Origin: Pontibacter cellulosilyticus | Lineage (GTDB): Bacteria; Bacteroidota; Bacteroidia; Cytophagales; Hymenobacteraceae | Reading direction: 5' to 3' | DNA length: 64,000 bases | NCBI RefSeq assembly: GCF_014306105.1 | Contig: NZ_JACRVF010000002.1 | Location: 394,368 to 458,367 of the forward strand | Shown here: positions 1 to 9,083 of the stretch, one piece after another | How the letters are laid out: each line of letters begins with the position of its first letter | How positions within the stretch are numbered: position 1 is the stretch's first letter | The notes under the pieces: model-generated | Databases searched by the model: none | Told to the model about the DNA's origin: nothing | The model's input: the letters and a program-made list of their open reading frames with translations, nothing else | Position numbers and translations under genes: made by a program

Positions 1-335
1 TCGTTGTTGTCTACCTTCTTTTTCATCATCTGCAGGCGAACCAACTCACCTTTTAATGATACAAAACCAATGTGATGCCCGTTTGGCACATCCACTACCA
101 CGGCATCGCCGGTTATAAGCTCTAACCTGTTTGTATTACGGTAGAAGTCTTTGCGACCTCCTTTAAATCTTATCTCAACTATGTCAAACTCCTCAAACGA
201 TACCGGTAACTCCATGTCGCTGAGCCAGTCGAACACGTTTAAACGGTTGCAGCCACCCGTGCTACATCCGCCGTTGCTTTTGCAGCCACCGGGTTTGGTG
301 CCGCATCCGCCACTAGAACATGAACTACATCCCAC
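1..335 (-). CDS. ricT: PSP1-domain protein RicT (YaaT-like), 5' part only
   Basis: Only the first 111 codons lie in the window; the gene runs off the left edge. The N terminus is cysteine-rich (Cys at residues 3, 6, 11, 18, 24 and 29 in Gly-Gly-Cys repeats) and is followed by LNVFDWLSDMELP and the start of a PSP1 domain, the usual form of this protein in Bacteroidota. I chose the GTG at 335 because it gives the family's MGCSSCSSGGC start and has AAGGAG nine bases upstream (345-350). In Firmicutes RicT joins RicA and RicF in an iron-sulfur complex that helps RNase Y process mRNA; whether that role holds here is unknown. The cysteine cluster suggests metal or cluster binding. The family call is firm; the function is by analogy. 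Confidence 0.85.
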   Translation of the reverse strand, partial: MGCSSCSSGGCGTKPGGCKSNGGCSTGGCNRLNVFDWLSDMELPVSFEEFDIVEIRFKGGRKDFYRNTNRLELITGDAVVVDVPNGHHIGFVSLKGELVRLQMMKKKVDNN

Positions 336-571
336 TTTATATATCTCCTTATAATAGCCAGGCTATTCTTGTTTTCTAAAACTGTTAATTAACAAATATA
401 CTAAAATTTTAGGCTTTTGCTTTTGCTCCTCCTAAAAGTACAACTTATGCTGACAGCAGAAAGAGCTAATTAATTTTAACCGGCCCTATTAGCAAGCACA
501 AGTAAGGCAGTAAAATACGAAAAATTTGCAGGCGTGGAGAAAGGCAGCGAATTAAAGTATATTTTTAAGGG

Positions 572-1999
572 ATGTTTCGGAAGCTACTGTCACATGCGGC
601 GATCTACGGACTGGCAGCACAGGTGCCCCGGCTGGCGGGTATACTTGCGCTACCGGTTATTACACCCTATCTCACGACTGTAGATTATGGTGTGGGCGGC
701 GTGATAACAGCTTATGTCGTAGCCTTGAATACGTTAATATCGTTGGGACTATCGGTGGTGATGGTAAACAGTTTTGCGAAGCACCCACATCATTATAAAT
801 GGGTGTGGCGGCAACTGCATGGCTTCTTATCTGTGTGGGCAGTGGCAAACGGAGTTTTACTTACTGCTGTACTTTGGTGGGCTATTCCGGAGGAAGCCAT
901 GGTAAATCGTTGGGAGCTGCTTGCACTGAATGTGCTGCCGGTTGTACTGTTTGGGGTAACAGAATATCAAGGTACGCTCTTGTTCCTGATTTCGCAGCGG
1001 CCGGTTCCAGTTGCAATACGATCGTTTGTAGTGGGTGTTGCTACTGTTGGGCTCAACATTTATACGATTGCTTACCTGCGAATGGGCTACATGGGGTGGT
1101 TTTATGCCAACGCTGCCGGTGCACTGATCGGCTTTGTGTATTACAGTTACCCCATGTATCTAAAGGAAAAGATGTGGCCCATATTTAACTTTAAGTGGCC
1201 GCGCATCCGACAATCTTTAAAAATATCGCTGCCCATAATTCCGCATCACTTTTCTTTTTTCCTACTTGATACTTCTGACAGACTTGTGCTGGACCTACTG
1301 AAGGTACCTGTGCCGCGAATAGGTCTTTACAACATAGCGTCTAGTTTTGGATTATACTTTATGGCGGCGTCTAATGCAGTGGTGCAGGCCGCATCGCCTT
1401 TTTATTTGCAGTATTATTCTAAATCCGGTAAAGATATAGAGGCTGCCAGACAGGCAAGAAGTATGACCTTTGCTTTACAGCTGCTCTTTCTTGGGGTAAC
1501 GTTTATACTTTGCCTCTGGCTGAAGGAACTGTTTATACTTTTGATCAGGAACAGCGAATTACAGCAGGCTTACCCGTTGGCCATCATACTGATGATGGGA
1601 TACAACTACAAACCCATGTACCTGGGAGCTGTTAACCTGCTGTCGTACCGTGAGCACACTGGAGTACTTTGGAAAATATCTACTGTGGCTGGTGTAGGTA
1701 ATGTTATTTTAAACCTGATACTGATACCCTATTTTGGCATTGAGGCGGCGGCTATTACCACTTTTGTCGCTTTAATGTACATGGGATATTCTGGTTATGC
1801 CTTAAAGGAGTATAAGCAGATTGCTGAAGTAAATTATCATCCCTGGCTGTGGCTGCTGGTAAATATTATGGCGTTGCTGGCGGTATACCTGCTAAAAGAT
1901 GTCGACCTGGAGTATAAAGCTATACTTACAGCTTTTCTAGGTGCTGGGGCAAGTATAGGATATCTATACTTTGGAAAGCGTTTAGCCTGGAGTAGCTAG
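572..1999 (+). CDS. Wzx-type polysaccharide/oligosaccharide flippase
   Basis: A 475-residue, strongly hydrophobic protein with about 12 to 14 membrane helices. The start resembles the MATE/polysaccharide-synthesis superfamily (AQVPRLAGILALPVITPYL) and the middle carries the usual LPIIPHHFSFFLLDTSDRLV segment. Members of this family move lipid-linked sugar repeat units across the inner membrane. It converges on the GT4 glycosyltransferase gene and overlaps it by four bases at the stop codons, so the pair looks like a small surface-polysaccharide locus. No polymerase or chain-length regulator is next to it, so the substrate cannot be named. Confidence 0.85.
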   Translation: MFRKLLSHAAIYGLAAQVPRLAGILALPVITPYLTTVDYGVGGVITAYVVALNTLISLGLSVVMVNSFAKHPHHYKWVWRQLHGFLSVWAVANGVLLTAVLWWAIPEEAMVNRWELLALNVLPVVLFGVTEYQGTLLFLISQRPVPVAIRSFVVGVATVGLNIYTIAYLRMGYMGWFYANAAGALIGFVYYSYPMYLKEKMWPIFNFKWPRIRQSLKISLPIIPHHFSFFLLDTSDRLVLDLLKVPVPRIGLYNIASSFGLYFMAASNAVVQAASPFYLQYYSKSGKDIEAARQARSMTFALQLLFLGVTFILCLWLKELFILLIRNSELQQAYPLAIILMMGYNYKPMYLGAVNLLSYREHTGVLWKISTVAGVGNVILNLILIPYFGIEAAAITTFVALMYMGYSGYALKEYKQIAEVNYHPWLWLLVNIMALLAVYLLKDVDLEYKAILTAFLGAGASIGYLYFGKRLAWSS

Positions 2000-3273
2000 C
2001 GGCTTTTTCGTGGCCTATCCTTAAGAAGGCTGTAATACAAAGTCATCAGCTTTTGGTGCAGCACATGGTTATCAAAATTTTGCTGAACGTAAGCACGGCC
2101 TGCCTTGCCCATTTGCCTGCAAGTCTCAGGGTGCTTCAACAGGAAATCTATTTTATCGGCAATGGCTGCTGCGTTTTTCTGCTCTACCACAAAGCCAGAT
2201 TTACCAGGTAACATTCCTTCGGGTATGCCACCAGCATCTGTAACAACCAATGGTAACGCCATGCTTTGAGCCTCCTGCACCACCAGCCCCTGTGCCTCTA
2301 TTTCTCCGTTTACTGCCTTAATCCCAGCTAAAACAAAAACATCAACATTGTTGTAATGCTCCAGAACCTGCTCCTGTGTGGCGGCACCATGTAAAAATAC
2401 ATGCTGGGTTAGTTTAAGCTCTTTTATAAGCTGCTCTAGCTCCTGCCGCTGTTCGCCTTCGCCAAGTATGTGATAACGAATGTCTGGATAAGTAGGTAGA
2501 AGTTGCGAAACAGACACAATGCTATACTTGAGCCCTTTGAACTCAGTGAGGCGTGCTACGGTAAGTATGGTAGGTATGTGATGTTTGCTGCCTCTGTTAT
2601 TATCTGGAGAGAACTTTTTTGTATTTAACCCTACTGGTAAATACGCGATGTTGGCTTCCGGTATGCCAAGGTTAATTGCCTTCTGCTTCGTATAATGTGA
2701 GTTAACAGTAAAAAGCCTGCATTCCTTTGCAAGGTCTTTATACAACCCTTTTCTTGATGCATGACTTTGCCTAGAAAGAAACTCTCTATGGTTTACATCA
2801 TATCCATGAAAGGAAGTAATCAGCTCACCCTGCAGCAAGCCCAGTTCTCTTAAATTAAGTGCTTTAATGGCGTTAGGGCCAAAATGACAGTGTACCACAT
2901 CAAACTGCTTATGACCTAGAAAGGGAACAGTGTCATAGAAGAAATCCAGGTTCAGGGCGTACCTGCCATACTTTATAAAGTTGAGCGTTTGCAGCAGGTG
3001 TTTGGCGTGTCGGTAGTTCGCCAGCAATAGTTTTAGTGCTTTAGCCAGTCTTCTAACTTTGCTCTTGGGGATATGAGGGCGATAAACTGTTTTAGAAAGC
3101 ATATTATACTTTTCGATAACAGCGTGCCTGGTCCAGTTCTCAGGCTGTCCGGTAGAAAATATCGTTACATCGTGGCCCTCTTCAAACAAAGGTGCCAGCT
3201 GGTTTAGAAGGTACGTTTCTGAAAGCGCTGGGAAAAAACTGATAGAGTAGGCAATTCTGAGCTTCATGCGCAT
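1996..3273 (-). CDS. Glycosyltransferase family 4 protein
   Basis: A 425-residue GT-B fold glycosyltransferase. The N-terminal half has the acceptor-side Rossmann features (KLRIAYSISFFPALSETYLLNQL; HCHFGPNA). The C-terminal half has the nucleotide-sugar side: TVARLTEFKGL, then a charged E-x-QGLVVQEAQ segment matching the E-x7-E motif of GT4 retaining enzymes, and GGIPEGMLPG. It resembles the WcaL type of exopolysaccharide transferases. Two in-frame ATGs (3273 and 3267) lie close together and the second, giving MKLRIAYS, is at least as likely. It converges with the flippase and probably adds a sugar to the same surface glycan. The sugar donor cannot be read from sequence. Confidence 0.85.
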   Translation of the reverse strand: MRMKLRIAYSISFFPALSETYLLNQLAPLFEEGHDVTIFSTGQPENWTRHAVIEKYNMLSKTVYRPHIPKSKVRRLAKALKLLLANYRHAKHLLQTLNFIKYGRYALNLDFFYDTVPFLGHKQFDVVHCHFGPNAIKALNLRELGLLQGELITSFHGYDVNHREFLSRQSHASRKGLYKDLAKECRLFTVNSHYTKQKAINLGIPEANIAYLPVGLNTKKFSPDNNRGSKHHIPTILTVARLTEFKGLKYSIVSVSQLLPTYPDIRYHILGEGEQRQELEQLIKELKLTQHVFLHGAATQEQVLEHYNNVDVFVLAGIKAVNGEIEAQGLVVQEAQSMALPLVVTDAGGIPEGMLPGKSGFVVEQKNAAAIADKIDFLLKHPETCRQMGKAGRAYVQQNFDNHVLHQKLMTLYYSLLKDRPRKSR

Positions 3274-3378
3274 CTAAATTAGCAAATTGCCTTGCTCAGT
3301 GCAATCAGGTAGTTAGGATTTATACTTCGTAAATATGCTGAAGCAATAGCAATACACACTTTGGCAGGTGAAACGTCA

Positions 3379-3407
3379 AAAAGAAAAGGGAGGCAATTGC
3401 CTCCCTT
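3379..3407 (-). terminator. Intrinsic terminator of the alcohol dehydrogenase gene
   Basis: A perfect 18-base palindrome (GGGAGGCAATTGCCTCCC, 3388-3405) lies 21 bases beyond the stop codon. On the minus strand it is followed by TTTTCTTTTTG, the U-rich tract of a Rho-independent terminator. Confidence 0.8.
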
Positions 3408-3426
3408 GCATGCTTTAGAAATTGAA

Positions 3427-4584
3427 CTAAGGCTTTAAAACTACCTTCACACAGTTGTCCTCTTTCTTTTTAAATATCTCATAGCCGTGTGCAGCCTGAT
3501 CGAGTGGTAGGGTATGAGTAATAATGTCATCTAATTTAACTTTACCTTCCTGCACCAGTTTCATCAGGTGGTCAATGTATATCTGTACAGGAGCCTGGGT
3601 ACCCATAAGCGTCACGCCTTTATCAAACCAGCGGTAAATTGGGAAGTTGTCGAAGGCGGATCCATATACACCAACCACACTCACAATACCAGCTCTGCGA
3701 ACGGCTCTCAGGCAGGTTTCCAACACTTTTGGTGTTCCTTTTTCTATATTGATAACGGCTTTGGCTTTATCTAGAAAACTACGATCTGCTTCCATACCAA
3801 CGGCATCAATACATACATCTGCTCCTCGGCCTTCCGTCATACTTCTTATTATCTCTACTACCTGGTCCTGGTCCTGCCAAAGTATAGTTTCGGAGTTTGC
3901 TGCTTTTTTTGCCATGTCCAGACGGTACTGCTGCACATCTACGTTTATCACCCTTCCGGCACCCATGAGCCATGCCGATTTTGCAGCCATGATACCGACA
4001 GGTCCCGCACCAAAAATGGCCACTGTTTCACCGCCTTTAATTCTGCCCCAGTCGGCGGCGGCCCAGCCAGTCGGGAAAATATCTGTCAGGAAAAGCACTT
4101 GTTCATCGGTTAACCCATCGGGCACCAGGCGCGGACCATAATCTGCATAAGGCACTCTTACATATTCTGCCTGGCCTCCGCTATAACCGCCGTATAAATC
4201 TGTGTAGCCAAAAAGCGCAGCTCCTTTTTCTGATAAAAAGCCACCATCAGGCCCGTACATTGGGTTAGAGTTTTCGCATTGGGTTGGCCATTGATGCGTG
4301 CAGAAGTAGCAGGTGCCGCAGGCAATCGGGAAAGGCACTACCACACGGTCTCCCTTTTTGAGGTTGCCTACCCCTGGTCCAACTTCCTCCACGATGCCCA
4401 TAAACTCATGGCCCAAAACCATATTATTCATTTGTGGTACAAAACCATCTAAGATGTGCAGGTCTGATCCACAAATTGCTGTGGAAGTAACTCTGATAAT
4501 AGCGTCACGGCTTTCTTCTATGCGTGGGTCGTCTACTGTTTCAACGCGTACGTCGTTAATTTTGTGAAAAACAAGTGCTTTCAT
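3427..4584 (-). CDS. Zinc-dependent alcohol dehydrogenase (MDR family)
   Basis: A 385-residue medium-chain dehydrogenase/reductase. The catalytic zinc site is visible (ICGSDLHI near residue 38; GHEFMGIVEEVG near 60). A structural-zinc cysteine cluster follows (CGTCYFC...C near 90-105), then the NAD-binding glycine motif GAGPVGIMAA near 195. It resembles the formaldehyde/alcohol dehydrogenase subgroup (FdhA-like) that oxidises small alcohols or aldehydes with NAD. It stands alone between two terminator-like regions and opposite a GNAT gene, so the context gives no substrate. The heptamer AAGTATA lies in the leader at about 4600. Confidence 0.88.
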   Translation of the reverse strand: MKALVFHKINDVRVETVDDPRIEESRDAIIRVTSTAICGSDLHILDGFVPQMNNMVLGHEFMGIVEEVGPGVGNLKKGDRVVVPFPIACGTCYFCTHQWPTQCENSNPMYGPDGGFLSEKGAALFGYTDLYGGYSGGQAEYVRVPYADYGPRLVPDGLTDEQVLFLTDIFPTGWAAADWGRIKGGETVAIFGAGPVGIMAAKSAWLMGAGRVINVDVQQYRLDMAKKAANSETILWQDQDQVVEIIRSMTEGRGADVCIDAVGMEADRSFLDKAKAVINIEKGTPKVLETCLRAVRRAGIVSVVGVYGSAFDNFPIYRWFDKGVTLMGTQAPVQIYIDHLMKLVQEGKVKLDDIITHTLPLDQAAHGYEIFKKKEDNCVKVVLKP

Positions 4585-4759
4585 AGTTTGTGGTGTTTGT
4601 TAAGTATAACCCAGCAGGCTGGGCTTCTGAATAAAATAACTAACGTCTTAATAGAAAACTAGTTATGAAGTTTGAAGCACTGGGATTAGAAAAGCATAAG
4701 AGCCGTAGGATATGAAGCATAGATTAATCATAAGGTATACCGTCAGCATTTAATACAGA

Positions 4760-5629
4760 ATGACAGATTTTCGCTTCTCTTTACTAAAGGCACAGGACAT
4801 GCCCTTGCTGCACCAAACGTTTCTGAAAGCATTTGCTGACTATGTTGTGCCGATACAGCTGAATGCGGAACAATTTAAGTCAAAGCTGCAGCGCGAAGGA
4901 ATAGAGCCGGGCTTTTGTGTGGGTGCTTTCTACAAAGAACATATGGCAGGATTTATACTTACCGGCGTAGGGGAGTGGCAGGGTAAGCCAACAGCCTATA
5001 ACGCAGGAACAGGTGTAGTGCCTGTCTACAGAGGGCATAAGTTAACGCAGCAAATGTACATGTTCCTAATGTCCAAGTTGCGTGAGTCTGGGATTGAGGT
5101 TTGCTTACTGGAAGTGATACAGGGGAACACAGCTGCATTGAAAAGTTACCAGCGGATAGGTATGCAAAGAACCCGCTCTCTGGACTGCTTTAGGGTAAGA
5201 AAGGAGGAATTACTGCTAAGGGCTGATGCACCAGAAAATATCAGTATCGCGAAATCCGTAAAGCCAGCGTGGGAAGAATATCGAAGCTTCTGGGATATTG
5301 CCCCTACCTGGCAAAACACGATTGCCGCCATCAAACGCAGCAGAAACGATAACGTGATACTGGAGGCACGCAACCAGGAACAGCACCTTTGTGGCTACAT
5401 TATTTTTTACCCGAAAAATGGAGCTGTGGCACAGTTAGCTGTGAAAGAAGAGCACCGGTGTAATGGCGTAAGTACAGCTTTGTTGCGGGAGGCGGTTAAT
5501 CAAATTCAGGCACCGGCCCTCATGTGCATTAACATTGATACCAAGGGAACAGGCGTGATTTCATATCTTAAGCAGCGTTACTTTAAGCTCATCCTGAGTC
5601 AGTATGAGATGCAGGTGCCGATTACATAA
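4760..5629 (+). CDS. Tandem GNAT-fold N-acetyltransferase
   Basis: A 289-residue protein with two acetyltransferase-like halves. The first half has the acetyl-CoA loop in VVPVYRGHKLTQQMY (about residues 86-100), followed by LLEVIQGNTAALKSYQRIGM, the usual motif-B region. The second half, from about residue 160, has a weaker copy around LAVKEEHRCNGVSTALL. Such proteins transfer an acetyl group to an amine or protein N terminus; the substrate is unknown. It stands alone, divergent from the dehydrogenase and convergent with the CPBP protease gene (11 bases between stops). Confidence 0.8.
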   Translation: MTDFRFSLLKAQDMPLLHQTFLKAFADYVVPIQLNAEQFKSKLQREGIEPGFCVGAFYKEHMAGFILTGVGEWQGKPTAYNAGTGVVPVYRGHKLTQQMYMFLMSKLRESGIEVCLLEVIQGNTAALKSYQRIGMQRTRSLDCFRVRKEELLLRADAPENISIAKSVKPAWEEYRSFWDIAPTWQNTIAAIKRSRNDNVILEARNQEQHLCGYIIFYPKNGAVAQLAVKEEHRCNGVSTALLREAVNQIQAPALMCINIDTKGTGVISYLKQRYFKLILSQYEMQVPIT

Positions 5630-5640
5630 ACAAGAATGAA

Positions 5641-6429
5641 CTAAGCTACTTCAGTAGCTGGATTATGTGTGTAATGGTTGGCTTTCTTTCGGATTGCCCC
5701 AAAACTTAGAAGTGCACACAGTAGTACAAAGTATGAAGCTGCTAGTATCCAAGTACTTTGATAGCCAACTACGACTGATTCTGTAGGGAAAATATCCACA
5801 GTAATGTAATAAACAATATTTGACGCCCAATGTATACCCAGCGTTAACCAAAGCGACTTTGTTAGCTGCATGGCTGTTGCCAGTACAAGTCCAAGTATAA
5901 ATAAGTACGTCAGCACGGAGGGGTGATCTGCCAGGCGCCAGATATGGTTTAGCACATACACCACCGCAGAAAATAATACCCATGCATTTGCAGGCATACG
6001 TTTGCTTAAATGCTTAAACAGGTAACCTCTGGTAAGGATATCTTCAGCCAGAGATGGCCAGAAGGTCATGAACATGATCCACCAGATCTTATCGAAGAAA
6101 ACTTCTGCTCCGGGTGTTTCGGTAATCCGCTCATAACCTAAATAAATTGAGACACCCGTTGACAAGCCCACAAAGCAAGAGCCTAAAACCATACCTGTCA
6201 AAAGCTTTGCCCACCACTGCTGCTGCAGACCTAAGCCCCAGCTTTGTAATCCCTCCAGCTTTTGTGCCCTGGCCACTGCATAGCTCACAACTACAAACGA
6301 GAGCATGGCTACAGCCGAAACAGCCATTGATTGAAAGAACTCGTGGGAGTGATAAACAGCGAAGAGCGCAGCGAAACCAGCAATTATACTTGTGGTGCTG
6401 CTGTGTAATACAGGATTGGCGATTTTCAT
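5641..6429 (-). CDS. CPBP-family intramembrane metalloprotease-like protein
   Basis: A 262-residue protein with about eight hydrophobic segments. The conserved CPBP/CAAX-protease region is present: AEDILTRGYLF at about residue 130 in the place of the EExxxR motif, and VLNHIWRL at about 160 in the place of the FxxxH/NxxxH motif. The usual double glutamate is Glu-Asp here. Members are membrane glutamic proteases or prenyl-protein processing homologues; in bacteria the targets are mostly unknown. A good promoter lies just upstream (6450-6481). Confidence 0.75.
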   Translation of the reverse strand: MKIANPVLHSSTTSIIAGFAALFAVYHSHEFFQSMAVSAVAMLSFVVVSYAVARAQKLEGLQSWGLGLQQQWWAKLLTGMVLGSCFVGLSTGVSIYLGYERITETPGAEVFFDKIWWIMFMTFWPSLAEDILTRGYLFKHLSKRMPANAWVLFSAVVYVLNHIWRLADHPSVLTYLFILGLVLATAMQLTKSLWLTLGIHWASNIVYYITVDIFPTESVVVGYQSTWILAASYFVLLCALLSFGAIRKKANHYTHNPATEVA

Positions 6430-6449
6430 AGTTAGTAGTTAGCTAGAAG

Positions 6450-6481
6450 CAAATATAATTGCTTTCTGAGGGTTTTGCCAA
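6450..6481 (-). promoter_or_regulatory. Bacteroidota-type promoter for the CPBP gene
   Basis: On the minus strand TTG (6481-6479) and TATATTTG (6457-6450) are 21 bases apart, matching the Bacteroidota -33/-7 pattern TTG...TAnnTTTG. The expected start of transcription is about 15 bases before the ATG. Confidence 0.6.
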
Positions 6482-6509
6482 GGTGGCTCATCAGAAGTAG
6501 CTATATTTA
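6473..6509 (+). promoter_or_regulatory. Possible promoter of gdx
   Basis: TTTTG (6473-6477) and TATATTTA (6502-6509) are 24 bases apart, a slightly long and one-mismatch version of the Bacteroidota promoter. It shares the divergent gap with the CPBP promoter. Weak evidence. Confidence 0.3.
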
Positions 6510-6526
6510 CATTTTAAACAATAAGC

Positions 6527-6856
6527 ATGAATACAGCGTGGATATACCTGATACTGGCCGGCATCTGTGAGATTGGCTGGGCTTTTGGGCTTAAGTATAG
6601 CGAAGGCTTTACAAAACTGGGAGTAAGTATAGTTACCGTGGTGGTAATGATCCTGAGCTTCGTGTTGCTTGCCCAGGCTATGAAGCATTTGCCGCTGGGC
6701 ACAGCCTATGCCATCTGGACCGGCATTGGAGCCGCTGGCACAGCCATACTTGGTATCGTGTTCCTGAACGAGCCGCGCGACGCTATCAGAATTTTCTGTA
6801 TACTTTTAATTATTGTGGGTGTAATAGGGCTGAAGGTTTTCTCGGGAGCTAAATAA
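6527..6856 (+). CDS. gdx: SMR-family guanidinium exporter (Gdx/SugE type)
   Basis: A 109-residue, four-helix small multidrug resistance protein. The membrane glutamate lies in GICEIGWAFGLKYSEGF (residues 12-28), whose W-GLKY-GF spacing matches SugE/Gdx rather than EmrE. The later GTAYAIWTGIGAAG and VIGLKVFSG segments also fit Gdx. Family members work as dual-topology dimers that exchange protons for guanidinium ion. In many bacteria a guanidine riboswitch controls them, but the 97-base gap upstream is too short and shows no such fold. Its stop abuts the stop of the convergent gene at 6857. Confidence 0.85.
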   Translation: MNTAWIYLILAGICEIGWAFGLKYSEGFTKLGVSIVTVVVMILSFVLLAQAMKHLPLGTAYAIWTGIGAAGTAILGIVFLNEPRDAIRIFCILLIIVGVIGLKVFSGAK

Positions 6857-7678
6857 CTACCAGGTGTAAATATCCAAGGCTCTGGTATTGAATAAGTATA
6901 GCTGCCCTTCGCTGGCTAAAGCAGTTATGTATGGCTTAGGGAGTGGCAAAGTTCGTGTTTCGGAAGTATAAAGGTTCACAAAATGCAGTACCCCGGCCTT
7001 TACAAAGTATAGCTCATTACCCATAAAATTGATATAATCTACGCCAGCTATAGGCAGCTTTCGTTTGTAGTTGCCCAGGTTATCAAACACAAAAATGCCG
7101 TTGGCATCCAGAAGGTACACCATATTCTGATACTCCCGCAGTTGCTTTACATTAAAACGCTCTTTTTCCAGGATCAGGTTTAGCGGGGTTTCGATGGTTA
7201 CTTGGCGTAGCTGCATGTTCAGCTTGCTTAGCGTAAGGTTTGTTTCATCAAAAAGCCAGAAGCTGTCATCAGAGGCCAGGGCTGCTGCTTTGGCTGTGCC
7301 CTTGTAGTTAATATCCCGCAGGGTTGTATTGCCGATAGGGCGCAGGAATCTGTCCAGCAGAAATAGCTCCTGACGGTCTTCGTAAAACAGCAGGATTTTC
7401 ATGGGGTTCCAGGCATCAATGCTGGCAATGCGGCCCCGCGATGGCGGCGAAAAGGTGCCTAAAGCATTTCCTAAAGAGTCTATCCTAAGCAGGCTGCGGT
7501 TAGGCGCCAGAAAATAAATATTACCGTTGCGGTCTTTGGAGATGGTGGTAGGGGAGGTAACGGCTATGCTGTGGCTATACTTTAGTTTAAGAGGCAGCAC
7601 TGCTTCCTGCGCAAAAGCCGGGGCTAGTGCCGTAAGCAACGCCAGTACAAGTATAGCTATGTGATTTTTAGCCTTCAA
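6857..7678 (-). CDS. Secreted protein of unknown function, possibly beta-propeller
   Basis: I do not recognise this 273-residue protein. It has a clear signal peptide (hydrophobic stretch ending LAPAFAQ, near residue 24). The rest contains repeated strand-turn units such as NGNIYFLAPNRSLLRIDSLGN and NGIFVFDNLGNYKRKL, which look like blades of a small beta-propeller with NHL/WD-like folds. It starts with TTG, overlapping the lpxH stop by 11 bases, and has no nearby ATG, so it is probably translated by coupling to lpxH. Position suggests an envelope role; nothing more can be said. Confidence 0.65.
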   Translation of the reverse strand: MKAKNHIAILVLALLTALAPAFAQEAVLPLKLKYSHSIAVTSPTTISKDRNGNIYFLAPNRSLLRIDSLGNALGTFSPPSRGRIASIDAWNPMKILLFYEDRQELFLLDRFLRPIGNTTLRDINYKGTAKAAALASDDSFWLFDETNLTLSKLNMQLRQVTIETPLNLILEKERFNVKQLREYQNMVYLLDANGIFVFDNLGNYKRKLPIAGVDYINFMGNELYFVKAGVLHFVNLYTSETRTLPLPKPYITALASEGQLYLFNTRALDIYTW

Positions 7679-8438
7679 AGGTCTTTAGTTCAAAGTTTTC
7701 TCCGTCGTACACACCATACGTGCAAAAATTGACCCACTCTCCCAGATTCAGGTAGCGGCTGCTTTCTGCAATGGGTACATCTAATGGCAAATGGCGGTGA
7801 CCAAACACATAAAAGTCATGGTGTTTGTCGGCTTCTACTTCTTTACAGTACTGTACCAGCCACTCGTCTTCACCTAGATAGGCTTCATCTTTTTTGATAT
7901 TGCTGATGCGGCTTCTTCTAGACCACATATTGGCTACACCAATGCCCAGGTTCGGATGAACACGCGCAAAAAGCCACTGACATACTTTGTTATCAAAAAC
8001 GCGCTTCAGCACTTTATAGGTATGGTCGCCGGGACCTAAACCATCGCCGTGGCCAATATAGAAAGTATGGCCGTTTATACTTGTGGAGATAGGTTTACGA
8101 AGTATAGGAATGTTCAGCTCTTTCGGAAAGTAATCGAACATCCACATATCGTGGTTCCCCGTGAAAAAGTATACTGGTATGCCTGCATCTGTGATCTCTG
8201 CCAGTTTCCCCTGTAGCCTGATAAAGCCCTTCGGAATAGCATGCCTGTACTCAAACCAGAAGTCGAAGATATCGCCCAGCAAAAGTATGGCGGCGGCATC
8301 CTGCTTTGCCATATCCAGCCATTTCACGATTTTTCTTTCGCGTGCAAGACTGGCTTCGGCATTGGGTACGCCTAAATGGAAATCGGAGGCAAAGTATATT
8401 TTTTTACCTGACTCTAACTTGTTAATGCGGAAGGTCAT
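7668..8438 (-). CDS. lpxH: UDP-2,3-diacylglucosamine diphosphatase-like phosphoesterase
   Basis: A calcineurin-like metallophosphoesterase of 256 residues. The two-metal site is visible: ASDFHLG near residue 18, LLGDIFDFWFEY near 55, TGNHDMW near 92, GHGDGLGPGD near 125 and FGHRHLP near 205. This arrangement matches LpxH, which cleaves UDP-diacylglucosamine to lipid X in the Raetz lipid A pathway at the inner membrane. The true start is probably the ATG at 8438, since an earlier TTG at 8441 adds only one residue. It overlaps the LUD gene stop by 17 bases and the downstream secreted protein by 11, so the three are one transcription unit. Confidence 0.82.
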   Translation of the reverse strand: MTFRINKLESGKKIYFASDFHLGVPNAEASLARERKIVKWLDMAKQDAAAILLLGDIFDFWFEYRHAIPKGFIRLQGKLAEITDAGIPVYFFTGNHDMWMFDYFPKELNIPILRKPISTSINGHTFYIGHGDGLGPGDHTYKVLKRVFDNKVCQWLFARVHPNLGIGVANMWSRRSRISNIKKDEAYLGEDEWLVQYCKEVEADKHHDFYVFGHRHLPLDVPIAESSRYLNLGEWVNFCTYGVYDGENFELKTFEG

Positions 8439-9075
8439 CAATCAGGAAAAGTACTAGCTGTTTAGGGCCATGTGCGCCCATTACCAATGTTTTTTCGATA
8501 TCGGCTGTGCGGCTCGGGCCACTCACCATTGATACCATAGAAGGAAAGTTGTCTTTATACTTATCCCGAATGCGCTGCAGGCCATCTTTGATATCCGGTA
8601 CCAACTGGCTGGCTTTCGCTACCACCATGTGTGTTGGCGGGTAAATACTTAAACGGCGGCCACCGGCATTCGCAGAGCTCACAAGTACACTACCTGTGCG
8701 GGTGATCAGGGATTCGCAGGTGGTAAGGCTGGCTTCCGCATCGCGCACGAAGCCATCTTGATCTGCAGAGAACTCAATGCCTGCATGGTGGAGCGCATTT
8801 TGCAGGTTAGGCTCCCAAACGTACAGGTGCTGCAGGTTCTGCTCTTTTTTGTAGATGTACAGCTGGTCAAAAAAAGCCTCTTCGTTATCGCAGTAGATAA
8901 AAACACCTGCGTTTTTGATGAAGTTCTCAGCAAATACCACTGATAAATCCTCCAGTGCAATGGGTGTGTGCAGCGGAGAGGTGAAATCCGGGGTAGGAGG
9001 CAGAAAAGGCGCCGACTTAGCCAGCGCCTCTCTTACTCTTCTTAATACTATTTCTTTTGATTTTGCTTCGTACAT
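8422..9075 (-). CDS. LUD-domain protein (LutC/YkgG family)
   Basis: A 217-residue LUD-domain protein. The family core is visible in ASLTTCESLITRTGSVLVSS, followed by LSIYPPTHMVVAKASQLVPD and the ending MVSGPSRTADIEKTLVMGAHGPKQ. LutC-type proteins take part in iron-sulfur dependent L-lactate oxidation, but the LutA and LutB partners are not next to it here. Copies lying downstream of ftsH are common in Bacteroidota and may have another role. It lies 8 bases from ftsH. Confidence 0.8.
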   Translation of the reverse strand: MYEAKSKEIVLRRVREALAKSAPFLPPTPDFTSPLHTPIALEDLSVVFAENFIKNAGVFIYCDNEEAFFDQLYIYKKEQNLQHLYVWEPNLQNALHHAGIEFSADQDGFVRDAEASLTTCESLITRTGSVLVSSANAGGRRLSIYPPTHMVVAKASQLVPDIKDGLQRIRDKYKDNFPSMVSMVSGPSRTADIEKTLVMGAHGPKQLVLFLIDDLPH

Positions 9076-9083
9076 GCTTGTTA

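Noticed and set aside
151..354. 67-codon frame on the plus strand
   Set aside because: It is antisense to ricT, whose cysteine-rich start and PSP1 domain are clear on the other strand.
6430..6526. Guanidine riboswitch upstream of gdx
   Set aside because: The gap is only 97 bases, holds two promoters, and shows no matching conserved bases.
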